64,000 nt of DNA from Lachnospiraceae bacterium (GTDB lineage: Bacteria; Bacillota; Clostridia; Lachnospirales; Lachnospiraceae), in assembly GCA_022794265.1 (NCBI GenBank), contig JAAWEK010000008.1, forward strand, positions 124,001-188,000. The letters are read 5' to 3'. The notes under the pieces are model-generated. The model did not search any database. It had not been told where the DNA came from and worked only from the letters and a program-made list of their open reading frames with translations. Positions 9,296-18,716 of this stretch are shown piece after piece. The translations under genes were made by a program, and so were the position numbers. Numbering within the stretch: the stretch's first letter is position 1; each line of letters begins with the position of its first letter.

Positions 9296-10156
9296 ATGAA
9301 AGATTATTTGTATGACGGCAGCGGTAAGTTTGTTCCGGGAAAGTTTAATACGGCGGAAACGGGGGGACTGACCAAAGAGGAAGCCGTGAAACTGATGAAT
9401 CAGAATCTTCCCCAGATTGATGATTTGCAGAAAAAATTATACGCAGAGAAAAAAGAGGGTATCATCTTTTTATTTCAGGCAATGGATGCAGCAGGAAAGG
9501 ACGGCACCATTCAGGCAGTTCTTTCCTGCCTGTCGCCTCACGGGGTTAAGGAATATGCATTTAAGGCTCCCAATTCCACGGAGCTGGCCCATGACTATTT
9601 GTGGCGGATTCACCAGTGTATACCGGAACGGGGACAGATTGCTATTTTTAACAGAAGCCATTATGAAGATGTGATTATCGGAAAAGTCCATAAATTATAT
9701 GAATATCAGACCTGGGCGAATTATATCAGGAAAAATGAGATAATAAAAAATCGTTATGAAGATATCCGGAATTTTGAAAAATACCTGTATAACAACAGCG
9801 TCAGAATTGTTAAGATATATTTAAATGTTTCAAAGGAAGAACAGGCAAAACGATTTCTGGCGAGACTGAGCGACCCGAAAAAATACTGGAAATTCAGCGG
9901 AGCCGATTTAAAAGAGCGGGAATACTGGGACCAGTATCAGAAGGCGTTTACCGATGCCATCAATAAAACGGCAACTGAATACTGTCCATGGTATGTGGTT
10001 CCGGCGGACCATAAATGGTATATGCGTTATGTGGTAAGCGAAATCATACTGAACACGCTGAAAGACATTAATCCTAAGTTTCCTAAGGTAAGTGATTCAA
10101 TGAAGGCCCACTTTGATGAGGCCAGAGAAGTTCTGGAACGGGAAATGGAAAAGTGA
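9296..10156 (+). CDS. Polyphosphate kinase 2 family protein
   Basis: A 286-residue PPK2-type enzyme that uses polyphosphate to phosphorylate nucleotides (or the reverse). The Walker A stretch MDAAGKDGT lies at residues 63-71; further conserved phrases are FNRSHYEDV and, near the C-terminus, WYVVPADHKWYMR. One-domain length fits class I/III PPK2. The ATG at 9296 is preferred over the GTG at 9284 because AAGGAAAGG at 9277-9285 is well spaced for it. It stands 57 nt after truA. Nucleotide preference (ADP, GDP or AMP) cannot be told here. Confidence 0.88.
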   Translation: MKDYLYDGSGKFVPGKFNTAETGGLTKEEAVKLMNQNLPQIDDLQKKLYAEKKEGIIFLFQAMDAAGKDGTIQAVLSCLSPHGVKEYAFKAPNSTELAHDYLWRIHQCIPERGQIAIFNRSHYEDVIIGKVHKLYEYQTWANYIRKNEIIKNRYEDIRNFEKYLYNNSVRIVKIYLNVSKEEQAKRFLARLSDPKKYWKFSGADLKEREYWDQYQKAFTDAINKTATEYCPWYVVPADHKWYMRYVVSEIILNTLKDINPKFPKVSDSMKAHFDEAREVLEREMEK

Positions 10157-10237
10157 TATGGATGTAAAACAATGATTGCAAAATAGTCTGTTATGGGATA
10201 TGATTATATTTATACAAGACGAAGCGAGGTGATTGGT

Positions 10238-10660
10238 GTGGAATCCATAGTATGGCTGGGAATTTTTCTGATTCTGCTGGTGCTGGAAATCATTTCTCTG
10301 GGACTGACAACAATCTGGTTTGCAGGGGGCGCACTGGCCGCATTTGCCGCAACGCTGCTGGGGGCAAATGTAATCATTCAGGCAGTGTTATTTCTGGCGG
10401 TTTCACTGGTACTTTTATTTGTCACACGGCCGATAGCAGTGAAATATTTTAACAAGAATCTTACCAGAACCAATGTGGAAAACGTAATAGGAAAGACCGC
10501 AAAGGTGAGCAGCCGGATTGATAATGTCAACAGTCTGGGAGAGGCTGTTCTGGAAGGTGAAACCTGGATGGCACGTTCCGAGAACAATGAAATTATTGCG
10601 GAAGGTACACTGGTGACAGTGGTGGCCGTGGAAGGCGTAAAACTTATTGTAAGAGTCTAA
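10238..10660 (+). CDS. NfeD-family membrane protein
   Basis: About 141 residues from GTG 10238, with two or three transmembrane helices (VWLGIFLILLVLEIISL; a second and third through about residue 75) and a C-terminal OB-fold domain (VIGKTAKVSSRIDN … GEAVLEGETWMARS). GAGGTG at 10226-10231 favours this start over the in-frame ATG 10193. NfeD proteins work with SPFH/band-7 proteins in membrane microdomains; here the SPFH gene follows 13 nt later, so they form an operon. Confidence 0.85.
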   Translation: MESIVWLGIFLILLVLEIISLGLTTIWFAGGALAAFAATLLGANVIIQAVLFLAVSLVLLFVTRPIAVKYFNKNLTRTNVENVIGKTAKVSSRIDNVNSLGEAVLEGETWMARSENNEIIAEGTLVTVVAVEGVKLIVRV

Positions 10661-10673
10661 GGAGGACATAAAT

Positions 10674-11624
10674 ATGAATTATATGTTGTTAGCTGGTTCG
10701 GCAGGAACAGGCTTTATTGCGTTTGTGATTTTTCTGGTAGTGGTTCTGGTGATTCTTGCCTCCTGCATAAAGATTGTACCGCAGACCCAGGCATTTGTTA
10801 TTGAGCGTCTGGGAGGTTATAAATGTACATGGTCCGTGGGACTTCATTTTAAAGTTCCAATCATTGATAAAGTTGCAAGAAGAGTGATTTTAAAAGAGCA
10901 GGTAGTAGATTTTGCACCGCAGCCGGTTATTACGAAAGATAATGTTACCATGAGAATTGATACGGTTGTGTTTTTCCAGATTACGGACCCGAAATATTAT
11001 GCATATGGTGTGGAAAATCCAATTATGGCCATTGAAAATCTGACGGCCACTACTTTGAGAAATATTATTGGTGATCTGGAACTGGACCAGACACTGACCT
11101 CCAGAGAAACCATTAATGATAAGATGAGAGTCTCTCTGGATGTTGCTACAGACCCGTGGGGTATTAAGGTAAAGAGAGTGGAGCTTAAGAATATCATTCC
11201 ACCGGCAGCCATTCAGGATGCCATGGAGAAACAGATGAAGGCGGAGCGTGAAAGACGTGAGGCCATTCTTAAAGCAGAAGGTGAGAAGACTTCCACGATT
11301 CTTGTGGCAGAGGGTAAAAAGGAATCTGCGATTCTGGATGCAGAGGCAGAGAAGGAGGCCGCCATTCTTCGGGCAGAAGCGAAAAAGGAAGCTACAATTC
11401 GTGAAGCCGAAGGTCAGGCAGAGGCAATTCTGGCCGTACAGAAAGCCAATGCAGACGGTATCCGCTTCATTAAAGAGGCAGGCGCCGATGATGCGGTTAT
11501 TCAGCTTAAGAGCCTGGAAGCTTTTGCGAAAGCAGCAGACGGTCAGGCCACAAAGATTATTATTCCATCCGAGATTCAGGGAATGGCAGGAACTTTGAAG
11601 GCTTTGGCAGAGACTGTAAAGTAA
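10674..11624 (+). CDS. SPFH/band-7 (stomatin/paraslipin-like) membrane protein
   Basis: A 316-residue protein with one N-terminal transmembrane helix (about 14-31) followed by an SPFH domain: VPQTQAFVIERLGGYK, GLHFKVPIIDKV, NVTMRIDTVVFFQITDP and LRNIIGDLELDQTLTSRE. A long alanine/glutamate-rich coiled coil spans about 187-262. Such proteins assemble into ring or cage oligomers that organise membrane domains and proteases. AAGGAGG at 10660-10666 gives an excellent start. The NfeD partner is directly upstream. Close to the QmcA/paraslipin subgroup. Confidence 0.92.
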   Translation: MNYMLLAGSAGTGFIAFVIFLVVVLVILASCIKIVPQTQAFVIERLGGYKCTWSVGLHFKVPIIDKVARRVILKEQVVDFAPQPVITKDNVTMRIDTVVFFQITDPKYYAYGVENPIMAIENLTATTLRNIIGDLELDQTLTSRETINDKMRVSLDVATDPWGIKVKRVELKNIIPPAAIQDAMEKQMKAERERREAILKAEGEKTSTILVAEGKKESAILDAEAEKEAAILRAEAKKEATIREAEGQAEAILAVQKANADGIRFIKEAGADDAVIQLKSLEAFAKAADGQATKIIIPSEIQGMAGTLKALAETVK

Positions 11625-11669
11625 CCGGCTTCGGTTGGATAAATATATATATTGTAAAGTTAAAATTTA

Positions 11670-11693
11670 CCGGCGTGGCGTGTGCCACGCCGG
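11670..11693 (+). terminator. G/C-rich hairpin after the SPFH gene
   Basis: Perfect 10-bp arms (11670-11679 and 11684-11693) around a GTGT loop, 46 nt after the SPFH stop. The downstream tract is AATTATTAG rather than a clean T-run, so termination strength is uncertain. Confidence 0.7.
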
Positions 11694-11761
11694 AATTATT
11701 AGTTGGTTATATATTTATGAAACATTATAATAATTCTCCGCTTTATGATGATAAATTAATA

Positions 11762-11790
11762 TTGCATAAATGGAAAATTAATATTACAAT
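11762..11790 (+). promoter_or_regulatory. Promoter for argF
   Basis: TTGCAT (11762-11767), 17-bp spacer, TACAAT (11785-11790), 61 nt before the argF start. The surrounding A/T-rich TGCATAAAT could hold an ArgR/AhrC half-site, but no convincing palindrome was found. Confidence 0.5.
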
Positions 11791-11851
11791 CTACATAGAA
11801 TTTTCAGCAATAGTTTTGAAACAGAATCTTAATTGAAATGAGGTAAGAAAT

Positions 11852-12868
11852 ATGGCAAAGGCAAATATTAATTTAACGGGACGGAATTTTCTAACATTAA
11901 AAGATTTTAATAGAGATGAAATACTTTATCTGATTGATTTGGCTCAGGATTATAAAGATAAGAAGAAAAAGGGAATTCCGGTGGACGATTACCATGGAAA
12001 AAACGTGGCTTTGATTTTTGAAAAGACCAGTACCCGTACCAGATGTTCTTTTGAAGTAGCGGCCAGCGATTTGGGTATGGGCTCTACCTATTTAGATCCT
12101 TCCGGTTCACAGATTGGAAAAAAAGAGAGTATTGCTGATACGGCCAGAGTTCTTGGAAGAATGTATGATGGTATAGAATACCGGGGATTTGAGCAGAGTA
12201 TTGTAGAAGAACTTGCGGAATATGCAGGGGTGCCGGTATGGAACGGTCTGACCAATGAGTATCATCCAACCCAGATGATAGCGGATATGCTCACCATTCG
12301 GGAAAAACTGGGTCGTCTGGAAGGTGTAAAGTTTGTATATATGGGAGATGCCAGATATAATATGGGAAATTCACTTATGATAGCCTGTACGAAACTGGGA
12401 CTGCATTTTGTGGCATGTACGGCAAAGGAATATTTTCCGGACCCGGAACTTGTAAAACAGTGCGAAGCATATGCAGAGGTATCCGGCGGAAGTATTACTC
12501 TGACGGAAGATGTTATGGAAGGAACAAGAGATGCTGACGTAATTTATACGGACGTGTGGGTATCCATGGGAGAACCGGATGCGGTATGGGATGAACGAAT
12601 CAAAGCTCTTATGCCGTATCAGGTGAATAAAAAGATTATGGACAATTCAAAGGACAGCGCAATTTTTATGCATTGCCTTCCTGCTTTTCATGACCTGAAG
12701 ACAAAGATAGGAAAAGAAATCCATGAAAAATTCGGAATTACCGAGATGGAAGTAACGGATGAAGTATTTGAATCCCCACAGTCCGTAGTATTTGATGAGG
12801 CCGAGAACCGTATGCATTCCATTAAGGCGATTATGGCGGCAACGCTGAAACCATCGGAATTCAAATAG
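11852..12868 (+). CDS. argF: Ornithine carbamoyltransferase
   Basis: A 338-residue enzyme that forms citrulline from ornithine and carbamoyl phosphate (arginine synthesis, or the reverse in the deiminase pathway). The carbamoyl-phosphate loop STRTR is at 60-64, HPTQ at 138-141, the ornithine-side SMG at 238-240 and HCLP at 274-277, all intact. A weak GAGGT (11840-11844) precedes the ATG. No other arginine gene adjoins it, so catabolic (arcB) use cannot be excluded, but absence of arcA/arcC neighbours favours biosynthesis. Confidence 0.94.
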   Translation: MAKANINLTGRNFLTLKDFNRDEILYLIDLAQDYKDKKKKGIPVDDYHGKNVALIFEKTSTRTRCSFEVAASDLGMGSTYLDPSGSQIGKKESIADTARVLGRMYDGIEYRGFEQSIVEELAEYAGVPVWNGLTNEYHPTQMIADMLTIREKLGRLEGVKFVYMGDARYNMGNSLMIACTKLGLHFVACTAKEYFPDPELVKQCEAYAEVSGGSITLTEDVMEGTRDADVIYTDVWVSMGEPDAVWDERIKALMPYQVNKKIMDNSKDSAIFMHCLPAFHDLKTKIGKEIHEKFGITEMEVTDEVFESPQSVVFDEAENRMHSIKAIMAATLKPSEFK

Positions 12869-12885
12869 AAAAGGAAGGTATCACA

Positions 12886-13200
12886 GTGGCTATCTTTGAC
12901 AGGAATTACCTGAAAATTGACAGAAGAAAACGTTCGTTAAACAGCAGTTCTGTTTTATATGACGGAATCAATTTTATTCTGGGACTTGGAATTATTGTAT
13001 GCGCATTTCTGATTTTTGTGGATATCGATGAGTACGAGCGGTTGTTTACACTGGTATTTTTTATGTCCGGCACTATGAATCTGGTAATGGGAATCAAATA
13101 TTTTAAGCGCCATGAATGGGTAAAAGCCATTTCACTGTTTTTGGCGGTTCTGATATTGGGTGCGGTGGCAGTCATCAGTTTAATAGCTTTATGGCTATAG
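12886..13200 (+). CDS. Small three-helix membrane protein (lineage-specific)
   Basis: About 104 residues from a GTG start (AAGGAAGG at 12869-12876). After a basic N-terminus (YLKIDRRKRSL) there are three hydrophobic helices at roughly 25-45, 52-70 and 80-102. I do not recognise a function; it resembles small conserved hypothetical proteins of Lachnospiraceae (possibly the family called DUF6637, from memory). It sits between argF and the coaX operon, and the next ORF begins close to or within its end. Confidence 0.7.
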   Translation: MAIFDRNYLKIDRRKRSLNSSSVLYDGINFILGLGIIVCAFLIFVDIDEYERLFTLVFFMSGTMNLVMGIKYFKRHEWVKAISLFLAVLILGAVAVISLIALWL

Positions 13201-13217
13201 AAAGGCATGGAGAAGAA

Positions 13218-13544
13218 GTGGAAGAAACAATGGTATTGTGCGGAGCAAGTGCATATGAGAAGAAGTTTTATTTAAATCCGGAGTTTTCCGCCCTGCCGGA
13301 TTCGGTGCAAAAGGAATTGAATATTATGTGTGTACTGTTTACCGAGGAAGTGGGAGGTATTCTGACGCTGGAATATGATACGGAAGGACATCTGGAACTG
13401 AAAGTACAGAGTAAGGATTATGACCCTTTATTTGATGAAATCGGCAGCGGATTAAAGATAAAACAGCTTATAAATGAAAAACAGGATTTATTTGAGGCGC
13501 TGGAAACATTCTACAGAGTGTTTGTGCTGGGATTGGAGGATTAG
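13218..13544 (+). CDS. Conserved hypothetical protein, DUF6145-like
   Basis: About 108 residues, soluble and acidic. The phrase MVLCGASAYEKKFYLNPEF followed by CVLFTEEVGGIL and a helical C-terminus matches my memory of a Lachnospiraceae family named DUF6145 that commonly lies before coaX. Start is uncertain: GTG 13218 has GGAG at 13209-13212, ATG 13230 begins the conserved core, and ATG 13191 would overlap the previous gene by 10 nt. Its stop abuts the coaX ATG, so it is probably in that operon. Function unknown. Confidence 0.7.
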   Translation: MEETMVLCGASAYEKKFYLNPEFSALPDSVQKELNIMCVLFTEEVGGILTLEYDTEGHLELKVQSKDYDPLFDEIGSGLKIKQLINEKQDLFEALETFYRVFVLGLED

Positions 13545-14312
13545 ATGTTATTAGTCGTTGATATAGGAAATACCAATATAACTCTGGGGGTGTTTGACGG
13601 TGAAGAACTGGAAGCAACGTTCCGGATGACCACAAAGATTCAGAGAACTTCAGATGAGTTCGGAATTTTATTATGCGAACTGCTGGGAAGCCGGAAGATA
13701 TCCAGGGAGGATATCACTGACGTCATTATTTCATCGGTGGTTCCGGATGTTATGTATTCTTTTGAAAATTCTGTGAGAAAATATTTTGGGAAATCACCGA
13801 TTGTGGTGGGACCTGGAATCAAAACCGGCATCCGTATGGTTACCGGAAATGCCCATGAAATTGGGGCGGATAGAATAGTTGACGCAGTAGGTGCATATGA
13901 ATTATATGGCGGACCTGTAATTGTAATGGATTTTGGAACTGCGACTACCTATGACTTTATTACAGAAGATGGAGCGTTTGCCGCAGGAATTACTTCGCCA
14001 GGGATTAAAATCTGTGCCAGGGCATTGTGGGAGGACGCTGCCAAATTGCCGAAAATTGAGATTAAAAAGCCGGAATCCATTCTGGCGAAGGATACGATTT
14101 CCAGTATGCAGGCCGGTTTGGTGTACGGTCATATCGGACAGACCGAATATATTATTGATAAAATCAAAGAAGAGACGGGTATCAGAAATATCAAGACAAT
14201 CGCCACAGGCGGACTGGGAAAGATAATTGCAGATGCAACGGACCGAATCGATATTTATGATACCAACCTGACGCTTCAGGGATTGAGACTTATATACGAA
14301 AAGAACCGTTAG
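13545..14312 (+). CDS. coaX: Type III pantothenate kinase
   Basis: First step of coenzyme A synthesis: ATP-dependent phosphorylation of pantothenate. The 255-residue protein has the ASKHA-fold signatures of CoaX: the opening [32 protein letters not shown], and [13 protein letters not shown]. Type III kinases are monovalent-cation dependent and are not inhibited by CoA. It starts directly after the preceding stop and is followed 12 nt later by dusB, the usual order in Clostridia. Confidence 0.95.
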   Translation: MLLVVDIGNTNITLGVFDGEELEATFRMTTKIQRTSDEFGILLCELLGSRKISREDITDVIISSVVPDVMYSFENSVRKYFGKSPIVVGPGIKTGIRMVTGNAHEIGADRIVDAVGAYELYGGPVIVMDFGTATTYDFITEDGAFAAGITSPGIKICARALWEDAAKLPKIEIKKPESILAKDTISSMQAGLVYGHIGQTEYIIDKIKEETGIRNIKTIATGGLGKIIADATDRIDIYDTNLTLQGLRLIYEKNR

Positions 14313-14324
14313 GCAGGGATATGG

Positions 14325-15293
14325 ATGAAGATAGGAAACCTTACGATAGAGAATAATACGGCGCTGGCGCCCATGGCGGGAGTCACGGATTTGCCATTCC
14401 GGCAGCTCTGCCGGGAAATGGGCTGCGGCTTACTGTATACGGAAATGGTTAGCGCAAAAGCCATATTATATAAGAATAAAAATACAGTTCCGCTTTTGGA
14501 AACCATGCCTTCGGAACATCCCATTGCAGTCCAGTTATTCGGCTCTGATGCGGATATTATGGCAGATATGGCGGCCAGACTGGCCGAAGAACGAAGTTTT
14601 GACATTATAGATATCAATATGGGCTGTCCGGTTCCAAAGATTGTAAATAATCATGAGGGCAGCGCATTGATGAAGAATCCCAAACTGGTGGAGAGGATTC
14701 TTGACAGGATGGTTAAAAAGGTTAATAAACCGGTAACGATTAAAATCAGAAAAGGCTTTGACGGGCAGTCGGTGAATGCCGTGGAGATTGCAAAGATTGC
14801 GGAAGCCTGCGGAGTCAGTGCTCTGGCTGTCCACGGGAGGACGAGGGAAGAATATTATTCCGGCACAGCGGATTACGGAATCATTGCGGCGGTAAAACGC
14901 GGGGTTTCCATACCGGTTATTGGTAACGGCGATATCAGGAGCGCTTCAGATGCTAAACGGATGTATGAGATTACCGGCTGTGATGGTATCATGATTGGCC
15001 GGGCTGCCAGAGGAAATCCCTGGATTTTTAAGGAGATTGCTTCGTATTTCAGTCATGGCACGGTTCCGGAACGGCCGGCTCCGGAGGAGATTAAGGCCAT
15101 GATATTGAGACATGCGGAACTGATGGTGCGATATAAAGGAGAATATACCGGAATCCGGGAAATGCGCAAACATGTTGCGTGGTATACCACAGGAATGCCT
15201 CATTCGGCGGCTGTCCGCAATCAGGTGAACCGGATTGAAAGCCTGGCGGGGCTGAAAGAGATGCTGGGAAGCTTGACATTAAATGCGCTTTAA
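14325..15293 (+). CDS. dusB: tRNA-dihydrouridine synthase (DusB type)
   Basis: A 322-residue FMN-dependent TIM-barrel enzyme that reduces specific uridines of tRNA. Seen are LAPMAGVTDLPFRQLCRE near the N-terminus, the catalytic Cys101 in NMGCPVPKI, HGRTREEYYSG and the FMN-phosphate stretch IGNGDI … GIMIGRAARGNPW. The order coaX-dusB-greA-lysS is common in Firmicutes. Its start is 12 nt after coaX, with CAGGGA upstream. Confidence 0.93.
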   Translation: MKIGNLTIENNTALAPMAGVTDLPFRQLCREMGCGLLYTEMVSAKAILYKNKNTVPLLETMPSEHPIAVQLFGSDADIMADMAARLAEERSFDIIDINMGCPVPKIVNNHEGSALMKNPKLVERILDRMVKKVNKPVTIKIRKGFDGQSVNAVEIAKIAEACGVSALAVHGRTREEYYSGTADYGIIAAVKRGVSIPVIGNGDIRSASDAKRMYEITGCDGIMIGRAARGNPWIFKEIASYFSHGTVPERPAPEEIKAMILRHAELMVRYKGEYTGIREMRKHVAWYTTGMPHSAAVRNQVNRIESLAGLKEMLGSLTLNAL

Positions 15294-15421
15294 GTTATAA
15301 TCCATTTCTATTGGGGAATATTCCCTTCCGTTAACAGGAAGAGGTATTTTATTGTTTAAATTTATCATGGAGTACATTTTACAATTCGGTATTATAAAGT
15401 GTAGCAGAAAGGATGCAGAAA

Positions 15422-15907
15422 ATGGCAGATAAGAAGAATATATTAACTTATGCAGGACTTAAGAAACTGGAAGAGGAATTAGAGAATTTAAAGGTAGTCA
15501 GAAGAAAAGAGATTGCGGATAAGATTAAGGAAGCAAGGGAACAGGGAGACCTGTCAGAAAATGCAGAGTATGATGCTGCAAAAGAAGAACAGGGTCATAT
15601 TGAAAAGAGAATCGAAGAAATCGAGAAAATCCTTAAAAATGCAGAAGTGGTTGATGAGGAAGAAATCGATTTGGATAAAATAAATATCGGTTGCAAAGTG
15701 AAAGTATTTGATATGGAATTTGAGGAAGAAATTGAGTTTAAGCTGGTGGGATCTACCGAAGCGGACAGTCTGAACAATAAGATTTCCAATGAATCACCTC
15801 TTGGAAAAGCTTTGATTGGATGCAAGATTGGCGAAGTTGTGGACGTGGAAACACAGGGAGGTATTACACAGTACAGAATTTTGGATATACAGAGAAACGT
15901 TGAGTAA
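15422..15907 (+). CDS. greA: Transcription elongation factor GreA
   Basis: A 161-residue factor that rescues backtracked RNA polymerase by stimulating transcript cleavage. The N-terminal coiled coil carries [15 protein letters not shown] and the tip motif [16 protein letters not shown] with the acidic residues; the C-terminal FKBP-like domain ends [26 protein letters not shown] at 15406-15413 supports ATG 15422. A 128-nt gap after dusB contains a 12-bp palindrome (GGGAATATTCCC), so greA may also have its own transcription start. Confidence 0.95.
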   Translation: MADKKNILTYAGLKKLEEELENLKVVRRKEIADKIKEAREQGDLSENAEYDAAKEEQGHIEKRIEEIEKILKNAEVVDEEEIDLDKINIGCKVKVFDMEFEEEIEFKLVGSTEADSLNNKISNESPLGKALIGCKIGEVVDVETQGGITQYRILDIQRNVE

Positions 15908-15995
15908 TCCGGCAGAATAAACAGGAAGCCCCGTTGCATTGAATCACGGGTTTTGCAGGTATACGGACAGGATTAGAATAAAAGGAGTGGAGACA

Positions 15996-17936
15996 GTGGA
16001 GCAGAAGAATAACCCTCAGGAGCAGGATATCAACCAGTTGTTAAAAGTGAGAAGGGAAAAGCTGGCAGCATTGTGTGAGAATGGCAGGAATCCCTTTGAA
16101 ACAATGAAATATGATGTATCCCATCACAGTATGGAGATTAAGGATAATTTTGAAACATTGAAAGGACAGCAGGTCTCCGTTGCGGGACGAATTATGTCCA
16201 AACGTGTGATGGGCAAGGCATCTTTCTGCAATGTTCAGGATTTGCAGGGAAATATCCAGTCCTATGTGGCAAGGGACAGCATTGGCGAAGAGTCCTATGC
16301 GGATTTTAAAAAATATGATATTGGTGATATTGTAGGTATTAAAGGTGAAGTGTTTGAAACCAAGACCGGAGAAAAATCAATTCATGCTTCCGAGGTAACG
16401 TTATTATCCAAGAGTCTCCAGATTCTTCCTGAAAAGTTTCATGGTCTGACCAATACGGATATCCGGTACAGACAGAGGTATACGGATTTGATTATGAATC
16501 CGGATGTTAAGGAGACGTTTATCAAGCGTTCCAAAATCATCAGTTCCATCCGTCATTATCTGGATGCAAAGGGCTTTATGGAGGTTGAAACTCCGATGTT
16601 GGTTTCAAATGCTGGCGGAGCGGCTGCAAGACCTTTTGAAACTCACTATAATGCTCTGGATGAGGATGTGAAACTGAGAATTTCTCTGGAATTATATCTG
16701 AAGCGTCTGATTGTAGGCGGTATGGAGCGGGTATATGAAATCGGACGTGTATTCCGTAACGAAGGCGTGGATACCAGACATAATCCGGAATTTACCTTAA
16801 TGGAGCTGTATCAGGCTTACACCGACTATATCGGCATGATGGATTTAACCGAGGATATGTTCCGTCATGTTGCCATGGAAGTGAACGGAACTACCACGGT
16901 TACTTACGGCGACGTGGAAATTGACCTTGGCAAACCGTTTGAGAGAATGACTATGATTGAAGCCGTTAAGAAGTATTCCGGTGTGGATTTTGCCGAGATT
17001 CAGACCACCGAAGAGGCAAAAAAGATAGCCGATGAAAAGCATGTGGAATATGAAGAGCGCCATAAGAGAGGCGATATTCTCAATTTGTTTTTTGAAACCT
17101 TTGTTGAAGAGCATTTGGTTCAGCCGACCTTTATCATGGACCATCCAGTTGAGATTTCCCCGCTGACCAAGAGAAAGCCGGATAATCCGGATTATGTGGA
17201 GCGTTTTGAGTTATTCATTACCTGCCGTGAAATGTGCAATGCTTATTCTGAGCTGAATGACCCAATTGACCAGAGAGAGCGTTTTATGGAGCAGGAAAAG
17301 CTTCTGGCCCAGGGAGATGAGGAGGCCAACCATCTGGATGAGGATTTCCTTAATGCACTTGAGATTGGTATGCCGCCAACAGGGGGAATTGGGTATGGAA
17401 TTGACAGACTGGTGATGTTGCTGACGAATTCACCGGCGATACGGGATGTGTTGTTGTTCCCGACGATGAAGTCGTTAAATGCTGTAAATAAAGGAAATGA
17501 TGTAGATTCTAAGGCTTCTGAAGCTTCTGCAAATGATGTAAAAGCTGAGCCTGAGAAGATAGATTTTTCCAAAGTAGAGATTGAGCCTCTGTTTGCGGAT
17601 ACGGTTGATTTTGAGACATTCTCCAAGTCGGATTTCCGTGCGGTAAAGGTTCTTTCCTGTGAAGCAGTTCCGAAGTCCAAGAAGCTTTTGAAATTTGTTT
17701 TAGATGACGGAACAGGCACGGATAGAGTGATTTTAAGCGGTATTCATGAGTATTACGAGCCGGAAGAACTGGTTGGAAAAACTTGCATTGCAATTACGAA
17801 TCTGCCGCCGAGAGCGATGATGGGGATTGATTCCTGCGGTATGCTTATCTCCGCTGTCCATTCGGAAGAAGGCGAAGAAAAGCTCCATCTGCTGATGGTA
17901 GATGACCACATTCCTGCGGGAGCAAAGCTCTACTAA
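15996..17936 (+). CDS. lysS: Lysyl-tRNA synthetase (class II) with C-terminal tRNA-binding domain
   Basis: About 646 residues from GTG 15996 (AAGGAG at 15982-15987). The N-terminal OB anticodon domain (VSVAGRIMSKRVMGKASF) and class II core (motif 2 RVFRNEGVDTRHNPEFT; motif 3 GIGYGIDRLVMLLTNS) are standard and end near residue 500. A low-complexity Ser/Asp/Lys linker follows, then about 110 residues (DFRAVKVLSCEAVPKSKKLLKF … CGMLISA) typical of the tRNA-binding domain of MetRS C-termini and Trbp111. This fusion raises tRNA affinity in other synthetases; the same role here is inferred. An upstream ATG 15939 is less likely. Confidence 0.95.
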   Translation: MEQKNNPQEQDINQLLKVRREKLAALCENGRNPFETMKYDVSHHSMEIKDNFETLKGQQVSVAGRIMSKRVMGKASFCNVQDLQGNIQSYVARDSIGEESYADFKKYDIGDIVGIKGEVFETKTGEKSIHASEVTLLSKSLQILPEKFHGLTNTDIRYRQRYTDLIMNPDVKETFIKRSKIISSIRHYLDAKGFMEVETPMLVSNAGGAAARPFETHYNALDEDVKLRISLELYLKRLIVGGMERVYEIGRVFRNEGVDTRHNPEFTLMELYQAYTDYIGMMDLTEDMFRHVAMEVNGTTTVTYGDVEIDLGKPFERMTMIEAVKKYSGVDFAEIQTTEEAKKIADEKHVEYEERHKRGDILNLFFETFVEEHLVQPTFIMDHPVEISPLTKRKPDNPDYVERFELFITCREMCNAYSELNDPIDQRERFMEQEKLLAQGDEEANHLDEDFLNALEIGMPPTGGIGYGIDRLVMLLTNSPAIRDVLLFPTMKSLNAVNKGNDVDSKASEASANDVKAEPEKIDFSKVEIEPLFADTVDFETFSKSDFRAVKVLSCEAVPKSKKLLKFVLDDGTGTDRVILSGIHEYYEPEELVGKTCIAITNLPPRAMMGIDSCGMLISAVHSEEGEEKLHLLMVDDHIPAGAKLY

Positions 17937-17942
17937 GATGTA

Positions 17943-17979
17943 CCGTTTTGCCTTAAAAAACGGGATGTATTTCATTCCG
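17943..17979. terminator. Two mutually exclusive hairpins after lysS
   Basis: CCGTTTT pairs with AAAACGG (17943-17949 / 17957-17963). Alternatively CGGGATG pairs with CATTCCG (17961-17967 / 17973-17979, one G-U). They share 17961-17963, so both cannot form. The second is followed by a T-run only when read on the minus strand. Probable end-of-operon signal. Confidence 0.4.
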
Positions 17980-18136
17980 TAAAAATAGCCAAAACTTACA
18001 TCTCTACATCAAATCTACATCAAACGATGCAGGATTTTGTGCAGAGGTGGAAAAATCGCATAATTGGAACACAGTCGTTCTTTGGCGGTGTTCTTGAGCA
18101 AGTAGCGAAGCGGATTGCGAATATCCGCTTTCTATT

Positions 18137-18175
18137 AAGACCTTGAGAGGACATCACTTCTCAAGGTCTTTTTTT
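18137..18175 (+). terminator. Strong rho-independent terminator
   Basis: Perfect 12-bp arms AAGACCTTGAGA (18137-18148) and TCTCAAGGTCTT (18159-18170), 10-nt loop, then five more T. Confidence 0.85.
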
Positions 18176-18269
18176 CGTTTACAGAGTGCCTTTTATCATG
18201 TAGAAAAAATTTTTTTGAGAAATTTTAAAAAAATAGGGTGTCATTTTTCTAAAGGAGATATTTTGGGAG

Positions 18270-18440
18270 ATGAACGCCGTATCCTCCCGAAGGTCAAGCA
18301 AGACGGAAACGCAGATAACAGAGAGCGATGACGGACATGGGAATATCGTGCAGACGGAAACAACCGTCACACAGACTTATTTGTATATCAGGGTTTGTCA
18401 AGTAATCTGTGTAAGTTTTTTATTTTACTTTGTTTTTTAA
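18270..18440 (+). pseudogene. Remnant of a conjugative-element (CHAP/lysozyme-type) gene
   Basis: An open stretch of 56 codons reads MNAVSSRRSSKTETQITESD and continues HGNIVQTETTVTQTYLYIRV before running into an A/T-rich tail. The repetitive Thr/Val/Tyr pattern resembles the low-complexity linker before the peptidase domain in large cell-wall hydrolase proteins of Tn916/CTn-type elements. No peptidase domain follows. I treat it as a scar of element loss; the family match is from memory and short. Confidence 0.35.
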
Positions 18441-18494
18441 TGTAGCTCTATAGATTGTACTTACCGAAATCAGCACGGAGATTTAAAGCAGAGA

Positions 18495-18540
18495 GCAGCC
18501 GGGGCATCGGGGCTATACCAGATGCATCCGGCCGCTTTTT
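18495..18540 (+). terminator. Terminator-like hairpin with T-run
   Basis: An imperfect stem (GCCGG with CCGGC and GCATC with GATGC, one mismatch and one bulge) at 18495-18535 followed by TTTTT at 18536-18540. Confidence 0.55.
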
Positions 18541-18716
18541 CTGCGTAAAGAAAACGGGGGAAGTGTTGGTTTGTGTGGAAATTTGTAGTAGTTTGAGGTA
18601 TAATTTTTAAGATAGGGTGTCAAGCTAATTTGTTAAAATGGATAAATTTTGTATAGAAGCATATATAATTTATTTTTTAATAAGCAAAAAAATGTTTGAG
18701 GAGAAATGTAGGCTAT

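Larger units (their letters stand above)
17980..18695. other. Intergenic accessory boundary with element scars
   Basis: About 700 nt without an intact gene. It holds a short hairpin (AAGCGGAT / ATCCGCTT, 18108-18130), a strong terminator (18137-18175), a remnant of a conjugative-element gene (18270-18440) and a second terminator-like hairpin (18495-18540). Base composition becomes clearly more A/T-rich after 18540. I read it as the left edge of the accessory region. Confidence 0.5.

Noticed and set aside
15301-15345. Terminator between dusB and greA
   Set aside because: The CTTCC/GGAAG stem is short and lacks a T-run; only a weak attenuation site at most.
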